64,000 nucleotides of DNA from Anaerococcus sp. Marseille-P3625 (GTDB lineage: Bacteria > Bacillota > Clostridia > Tissierellales > Peptoniphilaceae): positions 310,001-374,000 of the forward strand of contig NZ_OCTP01000011.1 of NCBI RefSeq assembly GCF_900232825.1, in the 5' to 3' direction. The notes beneath the pieces are model-generated. The model worked only from the letters and a program-made list of their open reading frames with translations. It made no database searches and was not told the DNA's origin. The translations under genes and the position numbers were made by a program. Every line of letters starts with the position of its first letter. Position 1 is the first letter of the stretch. Shown here one piece after another: positions 51,209 to 59,142 of this stretch.

Positions 51209-51429
51209 TAAATAACCTCCCTAACATAAATTCTTTTTGCTATCTCTTTTGATAAAGCAAGTCTGTTTCCGTCAATTGCAAATATGTAATTTACTCCATC
51301 AAATCTTTGCAGAGTTATTTCTTTGCCCTTTACAATTCCCAGATCTGATAAATGTCTTTTCACTTCATCTTTTCCTTTTAAGTCGACAACTATAACCGTA
51401 TCGCCTTCATTACATAAAGTTATCGGCAT
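51208..51429 (-). CDS. feoA: FeoA, first copy, 73 aa
   Basis: SH3-like FeoA domain of a different sub-type: MPITLCNEGDTVIVVDLKGK, KRHLSDLGIVKGKEITLQRF and LALSKEIAKRIYV. It starts the feo operon with AAAGGAGGATAT. Two separate FeoA proteins before FeoB is common in clostridia. It shares one base with its neighbour. Confidence 0.9.
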   Translation of the reverse strand: MPITLCNEGDTVIVVDLKGKDEVKRHLSDLGIVKGKEITLQRFDGVNYIFAIDGNRLALSKEIAKRIYVREVI

Positions 51430-51809
51430 ATATCCTCCTTTAAGAAATTTTATATATCTTTAAATTTTATTTTAAAAAATAGTGTTTTCTTATGTAATAA
51501 GTATACCATATCATATTTTAAAAAAATCACTTTATGAGTATATACCAACAACCTTAATATTTCAAGCTTGTGTAAAGAAAAATTTATTTTTAATTATATT
51601 AAAGCCTAAAAATAAATCGAAAGAAACCAGCCTTTTTGAGATGAATAAACAATTAAAAATATATGAGAATAATTAAAAATTTTAAATATCTAAATAAAAT
51701 TTTTTTAGTGAACAATAATATTATAAGACCCTTTTTTATTTTTCTAAATTTTTATGATTTTTCCGATTTTTTGATATAATGATAGTATAAATTTTTATGA
51801 GAGGATATT
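51430..51809. other. Non-coding region between feoA and the MORN gene
   Basis: About 380 very AT-rich bases. On the - strand GGTATACTTATT (about 51512-51501) resembles an extended -10 for the feo operon; no Fur box is clear. On the + strand ATATAATGATAGTATAA (about 51774-51790) is a likely -10 region for the MORN gene. A 64-codon ORF in the middle has no ribosome site. I see no RNA structure. Confidence 0.5.
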
Positions 51810-52196
51810 ATGGAGAATAAAAAATTTACATCTTATTTTGGATTATTTATTGGTATTTTTATAATTATTTCCCTTATTTATATTTTTTCTCTGAAAAAAT
51901 CTAGGGAAGTTAGTGATTATAAACTAAGCGAAGATATTTCTTATAGTGGGAAAATTGTCGAGAATAAATTTTCTGGCGATGGAGAGCTAAAAAGCCCTTA
52001 CGGAAAATATATTGGAAATTTTGAAGATGGTAGATTTAAGGGATCTGGAAAATTTGTAAACGAAGATTTTACCTATGAAGCTAATTTTGATAAGGATAAG
52101 GGCAACAAAGATATGAAAATTACCTTAAAAGATGGATCTGTTTACAAAAAAGTTGATGATACTTGGAGGAAGATAGATGAAAAGAACAAAGATTAA
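51810..52196 (+). CDS. Membrane-anchored MORN-repeat protein, 128 aa
   Basis: N-terminal membrane helix (SYFGLFIGIFIIISLIYIFSL), then MORN-like repeats: ISYSGKIVENKFSGDGEL, YIGNFEDGRFKGSGKF. Such repeats form a beta sheet of unknown binding role outside the cell. GAGAGGATATT precedes the ATG. Its end overlaps the acyltransferase start by 20 bases, so the two are probably linked in function. Confidence 0.8.
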   Translation: MENKKFTSYFGLFIGIFIIISLIYIFSLKKSREVSDYKLSEDISYSGKIVENKFSGDGELKSPYGKYIGNFEDGRFKGSGKFVNEDFTYEANFDKDKGNKDMKITLKDGSVYKKVDDTWRKIDEKNKD

Positions 52197-53994
52197 TGGA
52201 CTTGATTATATACGCGTCTTGGGGATTTTTCTTGTTATTTCTTACCATTTGTTTCCACAAGTTGTAAGAGGTGGTTTTCTTGGCGTTAATGTTTTATTTA
52301 TTTTGTCAGGATTTTTAATTACCTATCATCTCTTAGATGAATTGTATGAAAATGGCAATATTGATTTAAAAAATTTTTATAACAAGAGATTTATAAGGAT
52401 TTTTCCTCCAGTTTTGCTTATGGTCTTTCTTACAACAATCTTTTCCTTTTTTATTAACAAAGATTACACCGTAAGATTTTTTGACCAATTTATAGCAGCG
52501 ATTTCTTTTAATTACAACATCTTTGAAATTATAAGAGGCGGTTCTTACGAAGCTCAATTTATTAAACAGCTTTTCATGCACACCTGGTCTTTGGCTATAG
52601 AAGTTCATTTTTATATACTTTGGCCACTTTTAATTTCTTTAATCTTTGCAAAGATTAAAAATAAGGGCCACATAAAAAGAAGATTTTCTTCTAAATTTAT
52701 GAATTTGTGCCTAGGCTTATACTTATTTTCTTACATACTTACTTTGGCTTCGGTGCTTGTAAATAAGGATAATATTTCCTTTGCCTATTTTTTTGATTTT
52801 ACACGCATGGGATCTTTTGTAATTGGCTCGCTTTTGGGATCTTTTGTAAAAAGATTTTCTTTTAAGAAGTTATCTTATTACAAACTTACTCTCATCTTTA
52901 GCCTAATCTTATTGGCATTTTCCTTTGCCTTTTCCTATAACAACAGGCTAACTTACGGACTTGGATTTTTGCTTGCTGATATAATTACAGTTTTATTAAT
53001 CTTTGTCGCTTATTCAAATAAAGATCTTAAAGAAAATAAGCTTGTTACAAAACTTTCCAACTATTCTTATGGAATATATGTTTTCCATTGGCCAGTTTTA
53101 GTAATAATTTCAAGTTTTATCGACAATTACTTGCTAGCCTTATTAGTTACTGTAATTGTAACAGGATTATTAGTTTTATTTAACTATCACATCTTCGAGC
53201 CACTTTTTGTCGGCAAAGATGTCGACCTTAATTTTATAAAAAATATTAAAATTAACCATGAAAAATACAAAATTTTAATTCAATCTTTGATGATTTTTAT
53301 CTTTATTGCATCTATGAGTTTTGCCTACGCTGTTAGCGAAAATTCTTCCGATATGGTAAGTCTTGAAAAAACAATTTTAGTCGAATCAATCAATCAAGAT
53401 ATTGATAAAATAAAGCTTGATAAAGAAAAAGTTGATGAGCTTATAAAAAAAGACGAAGATGAAAGATACAAAAAAGCCAAGGAATCTAATCAAGGCATAA
53501 CAGTTTTGGCAGATAGCGTTTTGCTAGGCAATAGAAATATGCTAGAAGAAAATATCAAAAATTTACACGTCAATGCTGAAGGTTCAAGGCCTCTTGAAAA
53601 TGGAGCAGAAATAATAAGACAGTTGCAAAAAGAAGGCAACTTAGGATCTATAGTAGTAATTGCTCTTGGTACAAATGCCATAGCAGAACCAAAGGAAAGC
53701 TTGGAAAATATAGTAAAAACTTTGCCAAATGGGGACAGATTGATCTTTGTAACCTGCTATGACAACAGATATGACCAACCTCACAGAGTTTCTACTGCCA
53801 TGCAAGAAGTTGCCAAAAAATATGATTTTATTACTCTCATGGAATGGGAAAAAGAAGGAATGGCTCATCCAGAATATTACAAGGGAACCGATGGAGTACA
53901 TTTTTATGGAGTCCAAAAAGCTTACGATGCTTACTTAAAAATGTTAAAAGAAACAATAGACAAATCTCTAAAAAGCAAAGCAAAAGGAGAATAA
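52177..53994 (+). CDS. OatA-like membrane O-acyltransferase with SGNH domain, 605 aa
   Basis: The N-terminal acyltransferase-3 domain has about ten membrane helices: GLDYIRVLGIFLVISYHLFP with the essential His, FLGVNVLFILSGFLITY, FYNKRFIRIFPP and HTWSLAIEVHFYI. The C-terminal 160 residues are an SGNH esterase-like part (GITVLADSVLLGNRNM, VIALGTNA, DGVHF). This layout transfers acetyl groups to peptidoglycan or another wall glycan and gives lysozyme resistance in known cases. GGAGGAAG precedes the ATG. Confidence 0.85.
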   Translation: MKRTKINGLDYIRVLGIFLVISYHLFPQVVRGGFLGVNVLFILSGFLITYHLLDELYENGNIDLKNFYNKRFIRIFPPVLLMVFLTTIFSFFINKDYTVRFFDQFIAAISFNYNIFEIIRGGSYEAQFIKQLFMHTWSLAIEVHFYILWPLLISLIFAKIKNKGHIKRRFSSKFMNLCLGLYLFSYILTLASVLVNKDNISFAYFFDFTRMGSFVIGSLLGSFVKRFSFKKLSYYKLTLIFSLILLAFSFAFSYNNRLTYGLGFLLADIITVLLIFVAYSNKDLKENKLVTKLSNYSYGIYVFHWPVLVIISSFIDNYLLALLVTVIVTGLLVLFNYHIFEPLFVGKDVDLNFIKNIKINHEKYKILIQSLMIFIFIASMSFAYAVSENSSDMVSLEKTILVESINQDIDKIKLDKEKVDELIKKDEDERYKKAKESNQGITVLADSVLLGNRNMLEENIKNLHVNAEGSRPLENGAEIIRQLQKEGNLGSIVVIALGTNAIAEPKESLENIVKTLPNGDRLIFVTCYDNRYDQPHRVSTAMQEVAKKYDFITLMEWEKEGMAHPEYYKGTDGVHFYGVQKAYDAYLKMLKETIDKSLKSKAKGE

Positions 53995-55008
53995 ATGTAT
54001 TTTTTCGTAAATGACTACAACGATTTAGCAAGAGATGATATCTTGGAAGCTTTAGTAAAAGCAAGTAGTGAAAATAATTATGGCTATGGTTTTGATATGC
54101 ATAGCGAAAACGCTAGAAAATTAATAAAAAAAGCACTTGCAAACGAAAATATCGATATACATTTTATACCAGGTGGAACAGGAGCAAATGTCTTAGGCCT
54201 TGCTTGTGGGATGCAACAAGAAAATTCCGTACTTGCAGTAAAAACTGGTCATATACAAGGCCACGAAGCAGGATCCATAGAAGCAACGGGAATAAAAATT
54301 GAAACAATAATTTCCCCTAACGGAAAATTAAGCCTTAAATTATTACAAGAAAAACTTGCTCATTTTGGCAGTGAATATCTAACAGTTCCAAAAAAAGTTT
54401 ATATTTCAAATACCACAGAACTTGGAGAAGTTTATAGAAAAAAAGAATTAGAGGAAATTTATAATTTTTGCAAGGAAAATGGCCTATATTTATTTATGGA
54501 TGGTGCTCGCCTTGCCCACGCCCTTGCCAGCCAAAAGTGCGATTACAAATTAGAAGATATCCCAAATCTTTGCGATATTTTCTATCTTGGCGGCACGAAA
54601 AATGGCTTTTTGTACACAGAAGCTTTGGTAATTGTAAATGATAAGCTAAAGAAAAATTTTATAAATTTGCAAAAGCAAAAAGGATCTCTAATGGCAAAAA
54701 CTTTTGTAGCCGGGATTATGTATGAAACTGTATTTGCTAAAGAAAATGGCTATTTAGAAGGGGCAGAAAATGCTTATAAAATGGCAGAAATTCTTGCAAA
54801 TGGAATTGTTAAAAAAGGCTTTGGCCTTGCCTATCCTTTTGAATCAAACCAAATTTTTGTAAAAATAAAGAATGAGGACTTAGAGAAATGGCAGGAATTT
54901 GCAGCCTTTGAAATTATGGAAAAAGAAAATGGAGTAAATATCGTTAGACTAGTTACAAGTTATAGAACTAAAAAAGAAGATGTTGAAGGATTTTTAGCTA
55001 AGATATAA
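53995..55008 (+). CDS. Low-specificity L-threonine aldolase, 337 aa
   Basis: PLP enzyme of the beta-eliminating lyase group: FIPGGTGANVLGLACGM near residue 57, KTGHIQGHEAGSIEATGIK, LFMDGARLAHAL near 163, and the PLP lysine in YLGGTKNGFL near 200. Splits threonine into glycine and acetaldehyde. AAAAGGAGAATAA precedes the ATG, which follows the acyltransferase stop directly. A strong terminator follows. Confidence 0.9.
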   Translation: MYFFVNDYNDLARDDILEALVKASSENNYGYGFDMHSENARKLIKKALANENIDIHFIPGGTGANVLGLACGMQQENSVLAVKTGHIQGHEAGSIEATGIKIETIISPNGKLSLKLLQEKLAHFGSEYLTVPKKVYISNTTELGEVYRKKELEEIYNFCKENGLYLFMDGARLAHALASQKCDYKLEDIPNLCDIFYLGGTKNGFLYTEALVIVNDKLKKNFINLQKQKGSLMAKTFVAGIMYETVFAKENGYLEGAENAYKMAEILANGIVKKGFGLAYPFESNQIFVKIKNEDLEKWQEFAAFEIMEKENGVNIVRLVTSYRTKKEDVEGFLAKI

Positions 55009-55050
55009 TAGTAAAAGCTCGATTTATAAATCGAGCTTTTACTATTATTT
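55007..55050. terminator. Terminator after the aldolase gene
   Basis: AATAGTAAAAGCTCGATT pairs with its perfect complement (55007-55046, 18 bp stem, loop TATA). T-rich tail on the + strand; a very stable stem that also faces the convergent leftward gene. Confidence 0.9.
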
Positions 55051-55072
55051 TAGGATAAATATATGAAAAAAA

Positions 55073-55570
55073 TTATTTTATATCTTTAGCTATATCTTCG
55101 CCTTTTTTCTTTACATCTTCTACAAATTCTTCGCCTTTTTTCTTAGCGTCATTGAGAGCTTTTTCTGCTTCATTTTTGGCATCATTTGCTAAATCTTTGC
55201 CCTCTTCTAAAGCTTTTTTGCCTTCTTCTTCGCCTTTTTTAATTAACTCTTCACCTTTTTTTAATACATCATCAAACATTTCTTTGCCTCCTTCTTTGGC
55301 TTTTTTACCTTTTTTCTTTAATGCCTTGCTATTGCTGTAAATTAAATAAGTAGCTGTAGCTGCCGCTACTCCTATCATCAAATTTCTACGCCTTTGTTCT
55401 TTTTCATATTCATAGTCATCAAAAAAATCAAAGTCTGGAATATAATCTGTTGGGTCAAAACGCTTAATCTTATAAGCGGTACTTGCTAGAGATACTAAAT
55501 CTCCTGCATCCAACAAACCAAGCCTATTATTTAACTTTAATAAATTCATGGCTAATCTTAATTTTCCCAT
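55073..55570 (-). CDS. Membrane-anchored lysine/glutamate-repeat protein, 165 aa
   Basis: A short N-terminal part, one membrane helix near residue 70 (NLMIGVAAATATYLIYSNS), then an 11-residue-like amphipathic repeat rich in Lys, Glu, Ala and Gly (KKGEELIKKGEEEGKKALEE). The tail resembles stress or YtxH-like membrane proteins. AGAGGTG precedes the ATG at 55570. Function unknown. Confidence 0.75.
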   Translation of the reverse strand: MGKLRLAMNLLKLNNRLGLLDAGDLVSLASTAYKIKRFDPTDYIPDFDFFDDYEYEKEQRRRNLMIGVAAATATYLIYSNSKALKKKGKKAKEGGKEMFDDVLKKGEELIKKGEEEGKKALEEGKDLANDAKNEAEKALNDAKKKGEEFVEDVKKKGEDIAKDIK

Positions 55571-55615
55571 CTTATTCACCTCTTATAATTTTATACCCAA
55601 TTTATTTCAAATCTT

Positions 55616-55822
55616 TCATCTACAATCGCTACAATCATCTAAATTTTTATGTTCATCTTCATAATTATAAATAAAACTTGAATTTATCTTCTTTGCCTTG
55701 GGTATTTCTCTTATTTCAATTAATTTATCTCCATAAAAAATTTCCTGATCACTTTTTTTATCAGCTTGCATTGAGCAGGAACTTAATAAAAGGACAAATA
55801 ACATTATAAATATTTTTTTCAT
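55616..55822 (-). CDS. Small lipoprotein, 68 aa
   Basis: Signal peptide MKKIFIMLFVLLLSSC with lipobox LSSC, then a short charged chain and two Cys at the end (DDCSDCR). Function unknown. It follows the 154-aa gene by nine bases and is co-directional with the repeat protein. Confidence 0.75.
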   Translation of the reverse strand: MKKIFIMLFVLLLSSCSMQADKKSDQEIFYGDKLIEIREIPKAKKINSSFIYNYEDEHKNLDDCSDCR

Positions 55823-55831
55823 CTCTAAACC

Positions 55832-56296
55832 TTAAACAATGTGCGGATTTTTCATTAAACTTATGTAAAGCTCTGAGTTTCCAATTCTTTTATTTTCCAT
55901 ATCGTATTGGTAAAACTCTACATCACTTGATAAATTGTGAAAATATTTTTTGTTAGGAAAAAATTCTTCATAAGCATATCTATAAGCATCTTCCAAACTT
56001 TCTTCTTCATTTAGGAAAATTTCTAAATAAAGACTCTGATCGATTTGTCTATCTATAAAATCAAGATCATCTAAAATTTCATTATCGGCAATTTCAAAGC
56101 CAAGAAAATAAGTGTAGGAATCATCCATTGCATCATATTGCATAAGTCCGCAAAAAGACTCTAGGTCAACAAGCTTACTATCTATATAAGATTTAACAAA
56201 ATCATTTCTAATAGCTAAGGCCTCATCCCTGTTTTTAATCTTAAAAGATTTGCCCTTCAATTTGATAGCAGATTTTTTATCAATATTAGTATCCAT
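55832..56296 (-). CDS. Hypothetical protein, 154 aa
   Basis: Function not recognised. Acidic, soluble, with alternating strands and helices (YTYFLGFEIADNEILDDL, YLEIFLNEEESLEDAYRYA); the pattern faintly recalls GyrI/AraC-type effector-binding domains. The ATG at 56296 is preceded by GGTGG. Confidence 0.6.
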   Translation of the reverse strand: MDTNIDKKSAIKLKGKSFKIKNRDEALAIRNDFVKSYIDSKLVDLESFCGLMQYDAMDDSYTYFLGFEIADNEILDDLDFIDRQIDQSLYLEIFLNEEESLEDAYRYAYEEFFPNKKYFHNLSSDVEFYQYDMENKRIGNSELYISLMKNPHIV

Positions 56297-56359
56297 CAAA
56301 CCACCAACTTTCTTTGCTCTTATATATACCCAAAAATAAACGAAATATTAAAAACTTAA

Positions 56360-56417
56360 AATAAAAATTGTGTACAAGCCAAAATCACATTTAATAATAA
56401 AGGCATATACACAATCT
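56360..56417 (-). terminator. Terminator of the PTS operon
   Basis: On the - strand GATTGTGTATATGCC (56416-56402) pairs with GGCTTGTACACAAT around a 21-base loop with one mismatch, then TTTTATTTT. It ends the PTS-SIS transcript. Confidence 0.8.
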
Positions 56418-56433
56418 TACTCAAAGTTTTTTA

Positions 56434-57177
56434 TCAGTATAATTTATATCTAATATTGTTTTTATACTTTGAAAATAATTCTTTGTTTTTATCATCTCCA
56501 CCATCAATATTTGCACTATAGAATATAGGTATATCTAAAAAATTTTCATTGGCCAGCTCATATATTGCCTGTGTTAAAATCTCTTGTGCAATATAAATTG
56601 ATGTTATACTACTTGTCGCAGTAACTTTCATATCCAATTTTTCTATGAATACGCTAGCATCTCCAACGTCTCCATGATTATCCAAAATAATATCTGACAC
56701 TTCAAATAATTTTTTACCTGAACTATGTCTTGAATTAACAGACTTACTATAATTAATGTTTGTGATACAAATTACTTTTGCTCCTTTGGATTTTGCTTCA
56801 ATGGCCATATCTATTGTTTGTGGGTTGCGACCAGATACTGAATGAACAATAAGAATATCATCTTTAAGAAATCCAATTTCTTCTGCTATAATTTTCCCAT
56901 ATCCTTCTAATCTTTCCATTTTTGATGTTCTTGTTATTGGAGATGTATCAAGCATAGTTTCTCTAGGAAATATTGGGTTAATGACCATCAACCCTCCAGC
57001 TCTATAATACAATTCCTGAGATAAAATTCCTGCATGTGAAGACCCAAAAACGTAAATATTATTTTTATTCAAAATAGCTTTCTTAATTTCACAAACAGCA
57101 GCATCCATAGCATATGTTTCATATTTTGTAATTTCTTCTAATATTTGTTTAATCCTATTAATATATAAGAAGTTCAT
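56434..57177 (-). CDS. SIS-domain phosphosugar protein, 247 aa
   Basis: SIS fold with NNIYVFGSSHAGILSQELYYRAGG near residue 40, DILIVHSVSGRNPQTIDMAIEAK near 108 and VICITN. Of the UPF0309 type: probably an isomerase, ligand-binding or deaminase-like protein for a phosphorylated (amino)sugar. As last gene of the PTS operon it likely handles the sugar phosphate imported. TAGGAGTAAAGA precedes the ATG. Confidence 0.85.
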   Translation of the reverse strand: MNFLYINRIKQILEEITKYETYAMDAAVCEIKKAILNKNNIYVFGSSHAGILSQELYYRAGGLMVINPIFPRETMLDTSPITRTSKMERLEGYGKIIAEEIGFLKDDILIVHSVSGRNPQTIDMAIEAKSKGAKVICITNINYSKSVNSRHSSGKKLFEVSDIILDNHGDVGDASVFIEKLDMKVTATSSITSIYIAQEILTQAIYELANENFLDIPIFYSANIDGGDDKNKELFSKYKNNIRYKLY

Positions 57178-57186
57178 TCTTTACTC

Positions 57187-58422
57187 CTAAAATATTGACA
57201 TGATTAATTTAACCAGAGAACCGAAAATAGAAAAATCATTTCCTCCAAAAATAAGCATCCAGTTTGAAATTGTATTTGAATAGATGTCTGCGGATATCCC
57301 TAGAACCAATATCATTACTATGGAAGCAACAGCTGTTCCAATAATACATCCTCTTAGACCTCCCTGACCATCTGCAATTACAGCAGCTGCTCCACATTCA
57401 AAAAAGCATGTTATTACTAAAGGAAGTAAAAATGTATGGAATAATCCTAATTGATTAACAATGATAAGCGTTATAGTTGAAACTATCATCGCTACAACAA
57501 ATCCAATTAGTACAGCATTTGGTCTGTAGTTAAAAATAACTGGACAATCAAAAGCTGGAAGTGCATCTGGAACAATCTTTTCAGAAATACCATGAAAAGC
57601 CGGAACGATTTGGTTAATTAACATTCTAACTCCTTGTAGCATGATTAATAACCCAGCTCCAAATTTTAGACCTTGATTTATAGATTCAAATGCTAAATTA
57701 TTTTCGGTTAAGCTTGGTACTATTATTCCAACAACTACCCATATAATCATTATAATTAAACCACCAGTAATTGGTACTTCTCTAAAAAATGACATACTCT
57801 CTGGAAATTTAATGTCTTCAGTAGTTCTATCTTTATTTCCTACAAATTTTGCCACAGTACCAGCTATTATAGACAATACTCCTGTCGGATGGCCTAAAGT
57901 GAATGATTGATCGCCAATAACATCAAACACATATTTTCTAAGTATCCAAGGCATTATTGACCAATATAAGGCTGAAAAAATTGCTGATGATCCTATTAAA
58001 ATAGGACCACTCAATCCTGCTTCAACACCAGCTGCAACAAAAATAAAAGGAAACCACCAAATCATATGACCAGTTAAAAATATAGTTTTAATTGGAGTAA
58101 ATTTTGCTATGATTAAATGTAGTATTAAGCCTATAAACATTGACAAACCTACTTCTCCTCCAAAGCTTGCTGTAAATGTCGCATCATTTAATCCTTCTCC
58201 TACGCTACCATTAATTACTTTTGAAAATGCACCATTAATCGGTGCTATACTTCCAACTAAAATCCCTACACCTGTGTCAAGAATTATCATTCCAAAAGCC
58301 GCCATAAGAGTCCCTTTTATAACTTCTGACAATGATTTTCCTTGTAATAATAGACCAATCATTGCGATTAAGCCAAGTAACACTGGTGGATTTCTTAAAA
58401 TATTAGTAGTTAAAAAATTCAT
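57187..58422 (-). CDS. PTS EIIC, ascorbate/UlaA type, 411 aa
   Basis: Integral membrane transporter with about ten helices: NPPVLLGLIAMIGLLLQGKSL, FGMIILDTGVGILVG, FLTGHMIWWFPFIFV, GQGGLRGCIIGTAVA. The UlaA/SgaT class carries ascorbate or related sugar acids; exact substrate unknown. AAGGAGGAATT precedes the ATG, which overlaps the EIIB stop by four bases. Confidence 0.9.
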   Translation of the reverse strand: MNFLTTNILRNPPVLLGLIAMIGLLLQGKSLSEVIKGTLMAAFGMIILDTGVGILVGSIAPINGAFSKVINGSVGEGLNDATFTASFGGEVGLSMFIGLILHLIIAKFTPIKTIFLTGHMIWWFPFIFVAAGVEAGLSGPILIGSSAIFSALYWSIMPWILRKYVFDVIGDQSFTLGHPTGVLSIIAGTVAKFVGNKDRTTEDIKFPESMSFFREVPITGGLIIMIIWVVVGIIVPSLTENNLAFESINQGLKFGAGLLIMLQGVRMLINQIVPAFHGISEKIVPDALPAFDCPVIFNYRPNAVLIGFVVAMIVSTITLIIVNQLGLFHTFLLPLVITCFFECGAAAVIADGQGGLRGCIIGTAVASIVMILVLGISADIYSNTISNWMLIFGGNDFSIFGSLVKLIMSIF

Positions 58423-58703
58423 AATTCCTCCTTATTATTAAAATATTTTTTTAATTTCAACTCAACTTCATTAACGTCCATATACTTATAAATCGGTATA
58501 ACTGGAACTTTTACTGATGACTCTAATTCTCGAGCTAATTCATTACTAGTAAGTATTAAATCTGATTCTGCTCCTCTAGCTCCGGATAAATCAGTATTCT
58601 CAACTTCTCCTTTTATTCCTAAATTTTTTAAAGCTTTTTCCGCACTCATTTTTAATATCATACTTGAACCCACTCCAAAACCACATACTGCTAAAATTTT
58701 CAT
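58419..58703 (-). CDS. PTS EIIB, ascorbate/UlaB type, 94 aa
   Basis: P-loop MKILAVCGFGVGSSMILKM with the phosphorylated Cys at residue 7, then NTDLSGARG and TSNELARELE. Passes phosphate from EIIA to the sugar. A GGAGG lies 12 bases before the ATG, a little far. Confidence 0.9.
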   Translation of the reverse strand: MKILAVCGFGVGSSMILKMSAEKALKNLGIKGEVENTDLSGARGAESDLILTSNELARELESSVKVPVIPIYKYMDVNEVELKLKKYFNNKEEL

Positions 58704-58710
58704 CCTATAA

Positions 58711-59142
58711 CTAACCCTCCTTTATTAATAAATTGATTGCATCAAGATTACCACTTAGAAATATTTTTTTGTTTTTTTCATCCATTAATAATTCCGATAA
58801 TTCTGATAAATCCATTAGATGCTTTGTCCTGTCAACTGGAGCTAAAACAATTATAAGTTTTACATCTTTTCCTTTGAAATCTACTGCTTCCTCTAAAAAT
58901 AATAAACTCATTGATTCTTTTATGACATTATTCTTTGAAATTGCATGAGGTATTGCTATATAATCATCAACAACAACATAAGGCCCGAATTTTTCTATAC
59001 TATCAATCATTTCATTTACATATTGAGCTTTAATAGAGGAATCATCTATTAATGGGGTTGAAGCAAAATTAATCGCCTCTTTCCAATTGTGTGCAGATTT
59101 CATTCTCATCATTCGTTTTCTTGTAAGAACTTCACTTAACAT
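58711..59142 (-). CDS. PTS EIIA, fructose/mannitol/ascorbate type, 143 aa
   Basis: EIIA-2 fold: KFGPYVVVDDYIAIPHAIS with the phosphorylated His near residue 67, EAVDFKGKDVKLIIVLAP, and a C-terminal helix. Receives phosphate from HPr. AAAAGGAGAATTA precedes the ATG. It overlaps the regulator stop by one base. Confidence 0.9.
   Translation of the reverse strand: MLSEVLTRKRMMRMKSAHNWKEAINFASTPLIDDSSIKAQYVNEMIDSIEKFGPYVVVDDYIAIPHAISKNNVIKESMSLLFLEEAVDFKGKDVKLIIVLAPVDRTKHLMDLSELSELLMDEKNKKIFLSGNLDAINLLIKEG

Noticed and set aside
51482-51676. 64-codon ORF on the + strand in the feoA-MORN gap
   Set aside because: No ribosome site, very AT-rich, and no recognisable features; it overlaps the region that must hold two promoters.
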